A stretch of 64,000 nt of DNA. Source: Intestinimonas sp. GTDB taxonomy: Bacteria; Bacillota; Clostridia; Oscillospirales; Oscillospiraceae. The DNA is taken from the NCBI GenBank assembly GCA_022653075.1, contig JALCSB010000013.1, positions 1 to 64,000 of the forward strand. The letters are read 5' to 3'. Positions 7,640 through 17,294 of this stretch are shown piece by piece. Numbering within the stretch: the stretch's first letter is position 1; each line of letters opens with the position of its first letter. Made by a program: the position numbers and the translations under genes. The notes below the pieces were generated by a model that searched no databases, was not told the origin of the DNA, and saw only the letters and a list, made by a program, of their open reading frames with translations.

Positions 7640-10462
7640 CTACAGCATCTTTTTGAGATAGTGCCCGGTGTAGGAGGCGCCGCAGACTGCCACCTGCTCC
7701 GGTGTGCCGGTGCAGACGATGGTTCCACCGCCGTCACCGCCCTCGGGCCCCAGATCAATCAGGTAGTCGGCGGTTTTGACCACATCCAGATTGTGTTCGA
7801 TGACCACAACGGTGTTTCCTACGTCCACCAAGCGGTTGAGTACGTCAATGAGCATGTGCACATCGTAAGTGTGCAGGCCGGTGGTAGGCTCGTCCAGAAT
7901 ATAGATCGTGGAGCCGGTGGAGCGCCGGGCCAGCTCGGTTGCCAGCTTTACCCGCTGCGCTTCGCCGCCGGAGAGCTCCGTGGAGGGCTGGCCCAATTTT
8001 AAATAGCTTAAACCTACATCGTATAAAGTCTGCAATTTATTGCGAAGCTTGGGCAGGTTTTCAAAAAAGGGGAGCGCCTCGTCCACAGTCATGTTCAGGA
8101 CCTCATAGATATTTTTGCCCTTATAGTTTACCTCCAGTGTTTCCCGGTTATAGCGCTTGCCCTTGCACACCTCGCAGGGGACATAGATGTCAGGAAGAAA
8201 GTGCATTTCAATTTTAATAAGGCCATCACCGGAGCAGGCCTCGCATCGACCGCCCCGGACGTTGAAGGAGAAGCGGCCGGCGGTATACCCCCTGGCTTTT
8301 GCGTCGGGTGTGGAGGCGAACAGCTCCCGGATGTCGTTAAACAGCCCCGTATAGGTAGCGGGGTTGGAGCGCGGTGTGCGCCCAATCGGGGACTGATCGA
8401 TATTGATGACCTTGTCCAGTGCCTCCTCGCCCTCGATCCCGTCGTGCCTGCCGGGACGCACTTTGGCGTGATTCAGGTCGGCCGCCAGACGTTTGTAGAG
8501 AATCTCGTTGACCAGCGAAGACTTTCCGGAACCGGAGACGCCGGTCACGCAGGTAAAGGTGCCCAGGGGAATGGACACGTCGATGTGCCGTAAATTGTTT
8601 TCCGCCGCGCCCCGGATGGTGAGAACGCGGCCGTTGCCCTCCCGCCGGATGGCAGGAACGGGAATTTTACGCCGACCGGACAGATAGTCACCGGTGATGG
8701 AGCCGGGCGTGTTCATGATGTCCTCCACTGTACCGGCGGCCACAACACGGCCGCCGTGGACGCCTGCGCCGGGACCGATATCCACAATATAGTCTGCTGC
8801 GCGCATGGTGTCCTCGTCATGCTCCACCACCAGCAGGGTGTTGCCAAGGTCGCGCAGATGCTTCATGGTGGCCAGCAGCATGTCGTTGTCCCGCTGATGC
8901 AGGCCAATGGACGGCTCGTCCAGAATATACAAAACTCCCATAAGGGAGGAGCCGATTTGCGTGGCCAGGCGGATACGTTGGCTCTCTCCACCCGACAGGG
9001 AACCCGCGGGGCGAGAAAGCGTCAGATACTGGAGGCCCACGTTTTGCAGGAATCCCAGGCGGTCCCGGATCTCTTTCAGAATACGCTCGGCGATCAGGCT
9101 CTGGGTTGGATTTAACGTTAGAGTGTCCAGAAAAGCCAGCGCATCGGATACGGATTTGTTGCAAAATTCGTCGATGGAGATACCACCCACCGTTACGGCC
9201 AGCGACTCTTTTCGCAGCCGCCGGCCGCCGCAGTCGGGGCAGGGGCGTTCACTCATGCACTCCTCCAGACTACGGCGCATGCCATCCGACTGCGTTTCGT
9301 GATAGCGGCGCTCCAGATTGCGGATAATGCCCTCAAAGGGCTGGTGCAGCACACCCTGCCCGCGTGGCTGGTCGTAGTGAAGAGTCAGAAGTTCGCCCTT
9401 TGTACCATAGAGAATGACATCCATTACTTCCGGAGGCAGGTTTTTAACCGGCGTGGTCAGCTTGAATTTATATCGTTTGGCCAGTGCGTCAAAGTACATC
9501 CGGGAGATGCCGTCGCTTTTCACATTGTTCCAGCCGGAGGTCGTGATGGCTCCGTCCAGAATGGAGAGATTCCGGTTGGGGATGATAAGGTCCAGGTCCG
9601 GTTTCAGCTGAACACCCAGACCGCTGCAGGTGGGACAGGCGCCGTAGGGACTGTTGAAGGAGAACATGCGGGGAGTCAGCTCCTCCATGGAGATGCCGCA
9701 GTGCTCGCAGGCATAGTTTTGAGAAAAAAGGATATCCCGCTCCTCGCCGGGCAGATTGATCAGAACAAGGCCGCCGGAGAGCGCGGCGGCGGTCTCGACC
9801 GAGTCGGTCAGGCGGCGGACAATGTCCGGCCTGATAACCAGCCGGTCCACCACAATTTCAATGGTGTGCTTTTTGTTTTTATCCAGATGAATTTCCTCGG
9901 AGAGGTCGTAAAGCGAGCCGTCCGCCCTGCATCGGACGTAGCCGGACTTCCGGGCGTTTTCCAGCACCTTGGTGTGCTCGCCTTTCCGGGCGCGGACCAC
10001 GGGGGCCAGAATCTGCATACGGGTCGATTCCGGCAGCGTCATAATCTGATCAATAATCTGGTCTATGGTCTGCTGGCGGATCTCCCTACCGCACTTGGGG
10101 CAATGGGGGGTGCCGACCCGCGCCCAGAGCAGGCGCAGGTAGTCGTAGAGTTCCGTGACGGTACCCACTGTGGAGCGGGGGTTGCGGGAAGTGGTTTTCT
10201 GGTCGATGGAGATGGCGGGGGAAAGACCCTCGATATAGTCCACGTCCGGTTTCTCCATCTGACCCAGAAACTGTCTGGCATAGGAGGACAGGGACTCCAC
10301 ATACCGCCGCTGCCCCTCCGCGTAGATCGTATCGAACGCGAGAGAAGATTTGCCGGAGCCGGACAGGCCCGTGAGGACCACCAGCTTGTCCCGGGGGATG
10401 GATACGTCGATATTTTTCAGATTGTTGGCCCTGGCGCCTTTGACATAAATATGGTCCAGCAT
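7640..10462 (-). CDS. uvrA: Excinuclease ABC subunit A
   Basis: A 940-residue DNA-damage sensor of nucleotide excision repair; a UvrA dimer loads UvrB at lesions. It has two ABC ATPase halves: Walker [15 protein letters not shown] near the N-terminus and [13 protein letters not shown] in the second half, with signatures [12 protein letters not shown] and [12 protein letters not shown]. Two zinc modules are visible, CEHC with CPTC and CEAC with CEVC. Length is normal. It follows uvrB by 30 bases and is followed closely by thyA. Confidence 0.97.
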   Translation of the reverse strand: MLDHIYVKGARANNLKNIDVSIPRDKLVVLTGLSGSGKSSLAFDTIYAEGQRRYVESLSSYARQFLGQMEKPDVDYIEGLSPAISIDQKTTSRNPRSTVGTVTELYDYLRLLWARVGTPHCPKCGREIRQQTIDQIIDQIMTLPESTRMQILAPVVRARKGEHTKVLENARKSGYVRCRADGSLYDLSEEIHLDKNKKHTIEIVVDRLVIRPDIVRRLTDSVETAAALSGGLVLINLPGEERDILFSQNYACEHCGISMEELTPRMFSFNSPYGACPTCSGLGVQLKPDLDLIIPNRNLSILDGAITTSGWNNVKSDGISRMYFDALAKRYKFKLTTPVKNLPPEVMDVILYGTKGELLTLHYDQPRGQGVLHQPFEGIIRNLERRYHETQSDGMRRSLEECMSERPCPDCGGRRLRKESLAVTVGGISIDEFCNKSVSDALAFLDTLTLNPTQSLIAERILKEIRDRLGFLQNVGLQYLTLSRPAGSLSGGESQRIRLATQIGSSLMGVLYILDEPSIGLHQRDNDMLLATMKHLRDLGNTLLVVEHDEDTMRAADYIVDIGPGAGVHGGRVVAAGTVEDIMNTPGSITGDYLSGRRKIPVPAIRREGNGRVLTIRGAAENNLRHIDVSIPLGTFTCVTGVSGSGKSSLVNEILYKRLAADLNHAKVRPGRHDGIEGEEALDKVINIDQSPIGRTPRSNPATYTGLFNDIRELFASTPDAKARGYTAGRFSFNVRGGRCEACSGDGLIKIEMHFLPDIYVPCEVCKGKRYNRETLEVNYKGKNIYEVLNMTVDEALPFFENLPKLRNKLQTLYDVGLSYLKLGQPSTELSGGEAQRVKLATELARRSTGSTIYILDEPTTGLHTYDVHMLIDVLNRLVDVGNTVVVIEHNLDVVKTADYLIDLGPEGGDGGGTIVCTGTPEQVAVCGASYTGHYLKKML

Positions 10463-10492
10463 GACAGTGCTCCTTTTTCTGTGGCGATGCGC

Positions 10493-12457
10493 TTACTGCT
10501 GACCGCGCAGCTCTATGATTTTATCCCGCAGAACGGCGGCATACTCGAATTCCAGCCGTTTGCTGGCTTCCTTCATCTCTTTCTCCAGCTTGCGGACGGC
10601 CTGGTCCCGTTCTTTTTTCGTCAGCTTCGTCCCCGTTCCGGTCGCGGGTTCACTGGCGGCTTTGGAGATCTCGATCAGACCTCGGACGCTTTTAATAATG
10701 GTTTTGGGTGTGATGCCGTGCTCCCGGTTAAAACAGTCCTGAATCTCACGGCGGCGCTCCGTTTCCCGGATGGCGGCGTCCATGGAGGGTGTGCGGCCGT
10801 CCGCGTACATGATGACCAGACCGTCCGCGTTGCGGGCGGCGCGGCCGATGGTCTGGATGAGGGAGGTTTCCGAACGGAGAAAGCCCTCTTTGTCGGCGTC
10901 CAGGATAGCCACCAGTGAGACCTCCGGAAGATCCAGACCCTCCCGCAGCAGATTGATGCCCACCAGTACGTCAAAGGCGCCCAGCCGCAGGTCCCGGATG
11001 ATCTCCTGCCGCTCGATGGTGTCGATGTCGTGGTGCATATAGCGTACCCGAACCCCGGCGCCCTGCAGATAGGTGGTCAGGTCCTCGGCCATCTTCTTAG
11101 TGAGGGTTGTGACCAGAACCCGTTCGTTTTGTTCGGCACGGGCGTTGATTTCGTCGATGAGATCGTCGATCTGACCCTCCACGGGCCGAATCTCGATTCT
11201 GGGGTCCAGAAGACCGGTGGGCCGGATAACCTGCTCCACGATCTGACCGGAGCGGGTGCGCTCATATATGCCGGGAGTGGCGGAGACGTAGATCACCTGC
11301 CGGATGCGTTGGGCAAACTCGTCAAATTTAAGCGGGCGGTTGTCAAACGCGCAAGGCAAGCGGAACCCGAAGTCCACCAGAGTCTCTTTACGGGCCCGGT
11401 CGCCGTTGTACATGGCGCGAACCTGCGGCAGGGTGACGTGGGACTCGTCGATAAACATGACGAAGTCCCGGGGAAAGTAGTCGATCAGGGTCATGGGCGG
11501 GGAGCCGGCCGGCCGGCCGGATATGACGCGGGAGTAATTTTCAATGCCGGTGCAGTAACCCAGCTCCTGAATCATCTCGATGTCGTACATGGTCCGCTGT
11601 TTGAGGCGCTGGGCCTCCACCAACTGGCCGTTCTGTTCGAAAAAAGCCACCCGCCCCTCCAGCTCACGATAGATCTCCTGGACCGCCGCCGCCATTTTTT
11701 CCGGCGTGGATACATAGTGAGAGGCGGGGTAGATGGCCACGTGATTCAAAATTCTGGTGGGTGTGCCGGTGACCACGTTGATTTCGGAGATGCGGTCGAT
11801 TTCGTCGCCGAAGAATTCAATGCGGATGGCGGTGTCGTGGGCGTAGACGGGGAAAATCTCCACCGTGTCGCCGCGGACGCGAAACATATTACGGTCAAAA
11901 GCGATGTCATTGCGTTCATAGCGGATTTCCACCAGCTTTTTCAGCAGGTCATCCCGCTTCTTTTCCATACCGGGGCGAAGGGAAATAACCATATTGGCAT
12001 AGTCGATGGGGTCGCCCAGACCGTAGATACAGGACACCGAAGAGACGACAATGACATCACGCCGTTCGGACAGTGAGGCCGTGGCCGAGTGACGCAGCCG
12101 CTCGATCTCGTCGTTGATGGCAGAGTCCTTTTCAATATAGGTATCTGTATGAGGAATATAGGCCTCCGGCTGATAGTAATCGTAGTAAGATACGAAATAC
12201 TCCACAGCGTTATCCGGAAAAAACTCCTTAAATTCGGCACACAACTGGGCGGCCAAGGTCTTATTGTGAGCCAGCACCAGCGTGGGGCGCTGGAGCCGTT
12301 CGATGACCTTGGCCATGGTGAACGTCTTACCCGACCCGGTGACGCCCATCAAGGTCTGTTCCGTCAGCCCGTTCTCCACGCCGCGCACCAGGGCGTCGAT
12401 GGCCTCCGGCTGATCGCCCGAGGGCTCATACTCGGATACAACTTTAAATGCAGGCAT
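10493..12457 (-). CDS. uvrB: Excinuclease ABC subunit B
   Basis: A 654-residue helicase-like damage-verification subunit. It has Walker [13 protein letters not shown], the beta-hairpin region after [12 protein letters not shown], the DESHVTLPQ Walker B, helicase motif VI around QTIGRAARN, and a C-terminal UVR domain ([16 protein letters not shown]) that contacts UvrC. The start at 12457 is chosen over an ATG 33 bases upstream because it has GAAGGA at good spacing and gives the standard [10 protein letters not shown] start. The promoter upstream contains a LexA-like box, so SOS control is likely. Confidence 0.96.
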   Translation of the reverse strand: MPAFKVVSEYEPSGDQPEAIDALVRGVENGLTEQTLMGVTGSGKTFTMAKVIERLQRPTLVLAHNKTLAAQLCAEFKEFFPDNAVEYFVSYYDYYQPEAYIPHTDTYIEKDSAINDEIERLRHSATASLSERRDVIVVSSVSCIYGLGDPIDYANMVISLRPGMEKKRDDLLKKLVEIRYERNDIAFDRNMFRVRGDTVEIFPVYAHDTAIRIEFFGDEIDRISEINVVTGTPTRILNHVAIYPASHYVSTPEKMAAAVQEIYRELEGRVAFFEQNGQLVEAQRLKQRTMYDIEMIQELGYCTGIENYSRVISGRPAGSPPMTLIDYFPRDFVMFIDESHVTLPQVRAMYNGDRARKETLVDFGFRLPCAFDNRPLKFDEFAQRIRQVIYVSATPGIYERTRSGQIVEQVIRPTGLLDPRIEIRPVEGQIDDLIDEINARAEQNERVLVTTLTKKMAEDLTTYLQGAGVRVRYMHHDIDTIERQEIIRDLRLGAFDVLVGINLLREGLDLPEVSLVAILDADKEGFLRSETSLIQTIGRAARNADGLVIMYADGRTPSMDAAIRETERRREIQDCFNREHGITPKTIIKSVRGLIEISKAASEPATGTGTKLTKKERDQAVRKLEKEMKEASKRLEFEYAAVLRDKIIELRGQQ

Positions 12458-12494
12458 TTGTGATCCTTCTCCCTTTTCTCCTGAAAACAACCCT

Positions 12495-12523
12495 ATTGTA
12501 TCAAAACGTTTGTTCTATTGCAA
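12495..12523 (-). promoter_or_regulatory. uvrB promoter with embedded LexA-like SOS box
   Basis: On the minus strand TTGCAA (12518-12523) and TACAAT (12495-12500) are 17 bases apart. Between them, at 12504-12515, the minus strand reads GAACAAACGTTT. This matches the Gram-positive LexA/DinR operator GAAC-N4-GTTC at seven of eight defined bases. Repressor bound there would cover the spacer and block RNA polymerase. Confidence 0.65.
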
Positions 12524-12547
12524 GAGCAGAATCAAAATTCGTCCACA

Positions 12548-13255
12548 TCAGTATGTGCCGGGCCGGGAGAGCATGCCGCTTTCGCGTAAGGACACCATAT
12601 CGTCATCGGAAAAAATAAGATGGTCGGACAGTTCAATACCCACTGCGTCCAGTACGGCCTGGAGGCGACGGGTGGTAAGAAGATCCGCCTGGGAGGGCAG
12701 GGCCAGGCCGCTAACATGATTGTGCGCCAAAATGACGGAGGTGGCATTGCTGGCCAGAGCCAGCTCCAGCACTTTCCGGGGCGTGATGTCGGCGGCGTTG
12801 ACGCTGCCTTCGCTGAGCCGGTGACAGGCCAGCACTTTACACTTTCCGTCCAGGCATACCAGATAGACCAACTCGTTTCGGCAGCCTGCGCTGAAATAGG
12901 GGCGGAGATAGACGTTTGCTGCCTCTGTGCTGTTCAAAATATGGCCGGGCCTGGTCCGGTCGGACTGGTAGCGCCCGGCCAGCAGGGGGATCAGCTTTAA
13001 AAGCGCAGCCGTGTGTTCCCCCACACCATCCACGGCGGTCAGCGCTGCCGGAAGCGCGTCCAGCACGCCGGACAGACCGCCGAACCGGTCCAGGAGCCTG
13101 TGAGCGAGCCCGTTTACGTCCTTCTGGGGAATAGCATAGCACAAAAGCAGCTCCAGCAGTTGGTGGTCGGCCAGGTCGGCACCGTGGGTAAGAAGCTGTG
13201 CCTTCAGACGAGCCCGATGTCCGCTGTGAAGATGGGCTTCCTCCTCCCGCGACAT
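12548..13255 (-). CDS. radC: RadC family JAB-domain protein
   Basis: A 235-residue protein with an N-terminal helix-hairpin-helix region (DGVGEHTAALL near residues 75-85) and a C-terminal JAB1/MPN-like metalloprotease domain whose zinc motif reads AHNHVSGLALPSQAD. Despite the name, a DNA-repair role is not established for the family. It begins one base after the pyrE stop, so the two are translationally coupled. Confidence 0.9.
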   Translation of the reverse strand: MSREEEAHLHSGHRARLKAQLLTHGADLADHQLLELLLCYAIPQKDVNGLAHRLLDRFGGLSGVLDALPAALTAVDGVGEHTAALLKLIPLLAGRYQSDRTRPGHILNSTEAANVYLRPYFSAGCRNELVYLVCLDGKCKVLACHRLSEGSVNAADITPRKVLELALASNATSVILAHNHVSGLALPSQADLLTTRRLQAVLDAVGIELSDHLIFSDDDMVSLRESGMLSRPGTY

Positions 13256-13256
13256 C

Positions 13257-13928
13257 TTATTTTCCTCCGTAAGTTTGAAGGTAAGCCTCCATTCTGACCT
13301 TCATGGCGTCGTCAATATAGATGGTACCGTCAATGGGGCGGTTGTGGAGGAAGAAGATGATTTCACGCACGGTGACGATGGGATATACGGCGATGCCGTA
13401 ATCCTCCCGCAACTCATTGAGAGTGGTTCGCTCGCCGGTGCCGCGCTCCATACGGTCCACGGATACCACCAGCGCGCGCAGATCCACCTTGGCCACCCGC
13501 TGAAAGAGAGCGATGGTCTCCCGTACCGCGGTACCGGCAGTTACCACGTCCTCCGTAATCACCACCCGGTCGCCGTCCTTGGGCTGATAACCGACCAGAA
13601 GGCCGCCCTCGCCGTGATCTTTGACCTCCTTGCGGTTAAAGCAGTAGGGCAGATCACGACCGTAATTGCGGAAAAGCGAGGAAGCGGCCGCAACGGCCAG
13701 CGGGATTCCCTTATAGGCGGGGCCGAACAGGCAGTCGACGCGGTCGGGCAGGTTCTCCTGAATACAGGCGGCGTAGTAGTCGCCCAGCTTGGCGGCCTGC
13801 GCGCCGGTCTTATAATTCCCGGTATTAATAAAATAAGGAGTCCTGCGGCCACTTTTGGTGACGAAATCGCCAAAAGTCAAAACACCGGATTTTACCATGA
13901 AAGTAATGAATGCTTCCTGATAGGTCAT
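13257..13928 (-). CDS. pyrE: Orotate phosphoribosyltransferase
   Basis: A 223-residue enzyme making OMP from orotate and PRPP in pyrimidine biosynthesis. The PRPP-binding loop is seen as VVITEDVVTAGTAVRE, and the N-terminus has the family pattern TFGDFVTKSGRRTPYFINTG. An AGGAGG site lies ten bases before the start. No other pyr genes are adjacent; radC follows immediately. Confidence 0.95.
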   Translation of the reverse strand: MTYQEAFITFMVKSGVLTFGDFVTKSGRRTPYFINTGNYKTGAQAAKLGDYYAACIQENLPDRVDCLFGPAYKGIPLAVAAASSLFRNYGRDLPYCFNRKEVKDHGEGGLLVGYQPKDGDRVVITEDVVTAGTAVRETIALFQRVAKVDLRALVVSVDRMERGTGERTTLNELREDYGIAVYPIVTVREIIFFLHNRPIDGTIYIDDAMKVRMEAYLQTYGGK

Positions 13929-13979
13929 GATGAAGGTGCCTCCTGAACAATTAAGAAATTTTTAAGAAAATATCATGTT

Positions 13980-14008
13980 ATTATATCATCCATGGCCCTT
14001 TCATACAA
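13980..14008 (-). promoter_or_regulatory. pyrE promoter
   Basis: Minus-strand TTGTAT (14003-14008) and TATAAT (13980-13985) with a 17-base spacer. It overlaps the divergent promoter of the amine-oxidase-domain gene. Confidence 0.6.
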
Positions 14009-14027
14009 GCGCCGGATGTGTTATAAT
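13999..14027 (+). promoter_or_regulatory. Promoter of copper-amine-oxidase-domain gene
   Basis: TTTCAT (13999-14004) and a perfect TATAAT (14022-14027) are 17 bases apart, followed by an AAGGAGG ribosome binding site and the ATG at 14084. The -35 box is weak. Confidence 0.45.
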
Positions 14028-14083
14028 ACCTTGGTAACAAATATATGGAGTAAGAACCAAATCTTTAAGGAGGAAACCAATCC

Positions 14084-15547
14084 ATGAAGTTAAGAACACA
14101 TTTCCTGTCTCTGGCACTGGCCGGATCCATGCTTTGCACGGTGTCCGCCCCTGCGCTTGCGGCCGGAACAGACGCCGTCACCACCCCGGAGCCGTCCGCC
14201 ATCTCCGTCCAGTTGGATGGAAAGGATGTGGCGTTTACCGATGCCGAGCCTGAGGTGGTCAGCCAGCGTACTTTCCTGCCGTTCCGGGCTATCTTTGAGG
14301 CCATGGGCGCCACGGTGAGCTATGAGGCCGACAGCCAGACCGTAGTTGCCACCCGCGGGGATAAGACCGTTCGCATGGTTATCGGCGCCAAGGAGGCCAC
14401 GGTAACTGAAGACGGTACCACCAATAACATTTCCATGGACGTGGCGGCCTATGCTAAGGACAACCATACCTATGTGCCCGTCCGCTTTGCCGCTCAGGCG
14501 TTCGGCTGCAATGTGGGCTGGGATCAGGACACGCAGACGGTTATCGTTCTGGACACCGAGAACCTGGTGGAAAACGCTTTCCCGGACGATCAGTTTACCA
14601 TTCTGCAGAAGTATCTGGACTACACGCAGCAGTTCAGCGAAGGCAACTGGGCGCTTGATGGAAGCTTCCAGGGCAATGTCTCCATGGCTTCCATGGATAT
14701 GCCCCTGAGCGGTACCATAACCGGCGTGACCTCCGACTCTTCTCTGATGCAGATGGCCATGCAGATGGAGCTTGATCTGAGCAAAATCATCGATACGGCT
14801 ACCGCCGATACCACGACCGAGGATACTACCTAGGAAGATCTGGCTACGCTGGAAGCGCTGAAGAAGCTGAACATAGGGATTGATTTGCGCAGCGATCTGG
14901 ATTCCGGTAAGCTCTATATGAATGTCACCGGCGAGGCGCTGGAACTGGCCGGTATCGACCCCAGCACGTGGTACTGCATTGATATGAACAGCATGATGTC
15001 CGATTATGGTATGGGTGGCAGTTATGCTCAGCTCTTGAAGCTCTGCCGCTCCATGAATCTGCCCGAGCTGGTGGCCTATGTTGTCAATGCGATTCCCCTG
15101 GATGACAGTTCCACTACTTATACTCAGGTCGCGGATGCGGTGAATCTGGTGGCCGACATGCTGAAGGACAGCTCCTTTAAGCAGGACGGCAACGACTACA
15201 CCACGAATTTCACCTACGACGAGGACGGGACTTCGCTGGATGCCGCCCTGACGCTCAACACGAAGAATGACAAGGTTGTTGGCTACTCCATCACTTGTAC
15301 CATGGACGCCCCCCAGGCGCAGGCGGACGGTACTACCAAGACCGCCAGAGTGCTGGATGTCACAGCCGGCATGGACGCCTCCAATCAGGCGACCATGACC
15401 ATGAAGTTCGGCGCGGCCGACATAATGACTATCGACTTTACAATGAAGGCCCAGTATGCCACCACCACCAAGACCCCTGATACCCAGGTTCCCGCCGGTG
15501 CCAAGGTTGTGGATTATGCGGATATGCTGAGCGGAGATGCTGAATAG
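14084..15547 (+). pseudogene. Secreted protein with copper-amine-oxidase N-domain, interrupted by an in-frame amber codon
   Basis: The first 249 codons encode a signal peptide (cleavage likely after APALA), then a Cu_amine_oxidN1 domain about residues 35-155 (RTFLPFRAIFEAMG, YVPVRFAAQAFGCNVGW), which binds cell-wall material in many Firmicutes proteins, and the start of a second domain. A TAG at 14831-14833 ends the frame inside a Thr/Asp/Glu-rich linker. The same frame then stays open for 237 more codons to 15547 and continues the extracellular domain. A single C-to-T change (CAG to TAG) would explain this. It may be a recent nonsense mutation, a sequencing error or tolerated readthrough. 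A strong terminator follows the downstream stop, not the amber. Confidence 0.8.
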
Positions 15548-15607
15548 TATGGCGCAGAGCAAATAAGCAAAGCAATCCGAACGGTCTGCAAGAAAGCGGA
15601 CACGAAG

Positions 15608-15652
15608 AAAAAACCTCCTACCGCAGTATGGAACTGCGGTAGGAGGTTTTTG
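15608..15652 (+). terminator. Rho-independent terminator
   Basis: A perfect stem AACCTCCTACCGCAGT / ACTGCGGTAGGAGGTT around an ATGGA loop is flanked by an A-tract before and a T-tract after. It ends the amine-oxidase-domain gene and may also serve the convergent IS110-GNAT gene. Confidence 0.85.
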
Positions 15653-15733
15653 TATCCATGAACTTGAAAATTCTGGATTTGTGCTCACCTCCACAGCTTA
15701 GAAAAAGACCAGCTATAAAAAGTCAATAGGAAA

Positions 15734-17011
15734 TTAGAGCTTTTTCTCGAAAAGATAGAAAAGCCCTTTTCGAAAAGTAACCGCTCCCGTTTTGGCGTAT
15801 CCAAGCTTATCATAAAGCCGCAGTGCGGCTGGATTTAGCGAAAAGGCGTCAAGGCGAATAGATTCAATTCCCATACTTTTTGCCAATATTTCGACCTGCA
15901 GCATGGTGCGGGTTCCGATTCCCATATGCTGAAAAGCAGGATTGACGCACAGCCTATGAACCACTGCGTAGGAGGACAAAGGATATTTCCAGCTGCCATC
16001 AGAATACTCGGAATCACAGATCTGATTCAAAACAAAAACAGAGGCGGGCTGCCCGTCCAGCGTGTACAAATACAGGGTATCGCCAGCGATGTCACGTTTG
16101 AGGATTTTCTCATCCGGATAGATATCATCCCATTGATAAATTCCATTGTCGCTCATGCGATGAATAGCTTTTTTGAAAAGAGAAACCACTTCAGGCAAGT
16201 CCGCAAGCGTTGCTTTCCTGACATGCTCTGAATGAACGCTTTTCTTTGGCGGTGTAGCCTCATACGGTCTGTTCTCTTTGAGAATGGTGAAGATCCTTTC
16301 CAGAAACATGAGTTGTTCAATGAGCTGACATACCTGAAACGCCAAGGCGTTCTTGGCAGAGTCCACACCAAATGAACCGGCAGCGGCATCACAAAGCTCT
16401 CTGGCTTTTTTCAGAAGACTGACCAGTTTCCGTGTGGATACAGCAAGCATATCTTCCGGTGTTGGGCATTGCAGCAATAATTCTTTGGATGTTACGCCGA
16501 AGGCGTCGAAAAACAGGCTGGCATACTCGGGAAATACCTGATCCAGCAAGGTAATGATTCTGCGTTTGCAGTCTCCACAGCTATCCACCAGCGCCATTCG
16601 AAAGCGTGTTATCTGCCGCAGAGCGACCATAGTTTCGTCCGACAGGGTTGTTTTCAAATACTGCTCAAATCGCATGGCCTGGGCGACGATGAAACTGTCC
16701 TTACTGTCGCTCTTGGTTTGGCATAAGTACATCTTACGGAATGCGTCCGATTGGATAGGGCTGATTACCCGAACGTCATAGTTCTGTTCGGTGAGGTGTT
16801 CATACACCGGCAGCCAGTAGTGTCCGGAGGCTTCCATGCCAATAATGACGTCTGATTTGCCTATTTTCAGACGCTTAAAGAAAGAAAACAGCGTCTCACA
16901 GCCCTCTTGAGTGTTTGTGATCGTAATGCGGTCAAGCAGCGGGTTTCCTTCAGCATCAATGACTGACGCTTCGTGATTTCGTCTGGCGATGTCAATTCCA
17001 CAGTAAAACAA
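15734..17011 (-). CDS. IS110 DEDD transposase domain fused to GNAT acetyltransferase
   Basis: One open frame of 425 codons joins two unrelated parts. Residues 1 to about 250 are the RuvC-like DEDD domain and coiled coil of IS110-family transposases, with Asp7, Glu60, Asp102 and Asp105 as the likely metal ligands (CGIDIA, GMEASGHYW, KSDSKDS). The C-terminal Transposase_20 domain with its catalytic serine is absent. In its place residues about 264-425 form a GNAT domain: VRKATLADLP start, acetyl-CoA loop QHMGIG at 361-366, and LNPAALRLYDKLGY near the end. No in-frame start codon with a ribosome site precedes the GNAT part, so it would be made only as a fusion. The element probably cannot transpose alone. 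It may be an accidental fusion or a selected chimera. Confidence 0.85.
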   Translation of the reverse strand: MFYCGIDIARRNHEASVIDAEGNPLLDRITITNTQEGCETLFSFFKRLKIGKSDVIIGMEASGHYWLPVYEHLTEQNYDVRVISPIQSDAFRKMYLCQTKSDSKDSFIVAQAMRFEQYLKTTLSDETMVALRQITRFRMALVDSCGDCKRRIITLLDQVFPEYASLFFDAFGVTSKELLLQCPTPEDMLAVSTRKLVSLLKKARELCDAAAGSFGVDSAKNALAFQVCQLIEQLMFLERIFTILKENRPYEATPPKKSVHSEHVRKATLADLPEVVSLFKKAIHRMSDNGIYQWDDIYPDEKILKRDIAGDTLYLYTLDGQPASVFVLNQICDSEYSDGSWKYPLSSYAVVHRLCVNPAFQHMGIGTRTMLQVEILAKSMGIESIRLDAFSLNPAALRLYDKLGYAKTGAVTFRKGLFYLFEKKL

Positions 17012-17054
17012 AGTAACCCCTCCACGTTCCTGTTTGACACAGACAGGGTTTCCC

Positions 17055-17143
17055 TCTGATTCTTACGGTAATACAACCTCGTTAGGTGTGTAGCGCATCG
17101 TCGCTATCCAGCTCATTGGTATCTAACCGTAAGAACAGAGGCG
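17055..17143 (-). ncRNA. Structured region upstream of IS110 gene, bridge-RNA candidate
   Basis: A 16-base-pair stem with one bulged base (17055-17071 with 17128-17143) encloses about 56 bases. It lies in the non-coding stretch 44-132 bases upstream of the transposase start. In IS110-group elements the bridge (seek) RNA is encoded in the non-coding end upstream of the transposase and contains large internal loops. Position and shape fit, but I cannot match loops to a target or donor core, so the call is tentative. Confidence 0.4.
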
Positions 17144-17294
17144 CTATTCTTTCTTGCGAAGCCGCACTTCAAGGAGGAGATACTGCGCCCCGGTCTGTTA
17201 CGCTCATTATCCCATATCCAACACAGGATAACAAGTTTTTCCTACGGTGCCCTTGGCAAAAACACCGTAAATACCATCATACGAGGAGGACCTG

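Noticed and set aside
9299-10918. 539-codon open frame on the plus strand across uvrA and uvrB
   Set aside because: Antisense shadow of two unmistakable genes; no start signal and no recognisable family.
14831-14833. Amber codon as pyrrolysine
   Set aside because: The codon lies in a low-complexity linker with no known pyrrolysine-protein family, and no pylT/pylS genes are in view. A nonsense change or sequencing error is simpler.
14090-15694. 534-codon open frame on the minus strand, antisense to the amine-oxidase-domain gene
   Set aside because: It mirrors the codon pattern of the plus-strand gene, is rich in His, Ile and Gly without domain logic, and has no ribosome site. It stays open because of the codon bias of the real gene.
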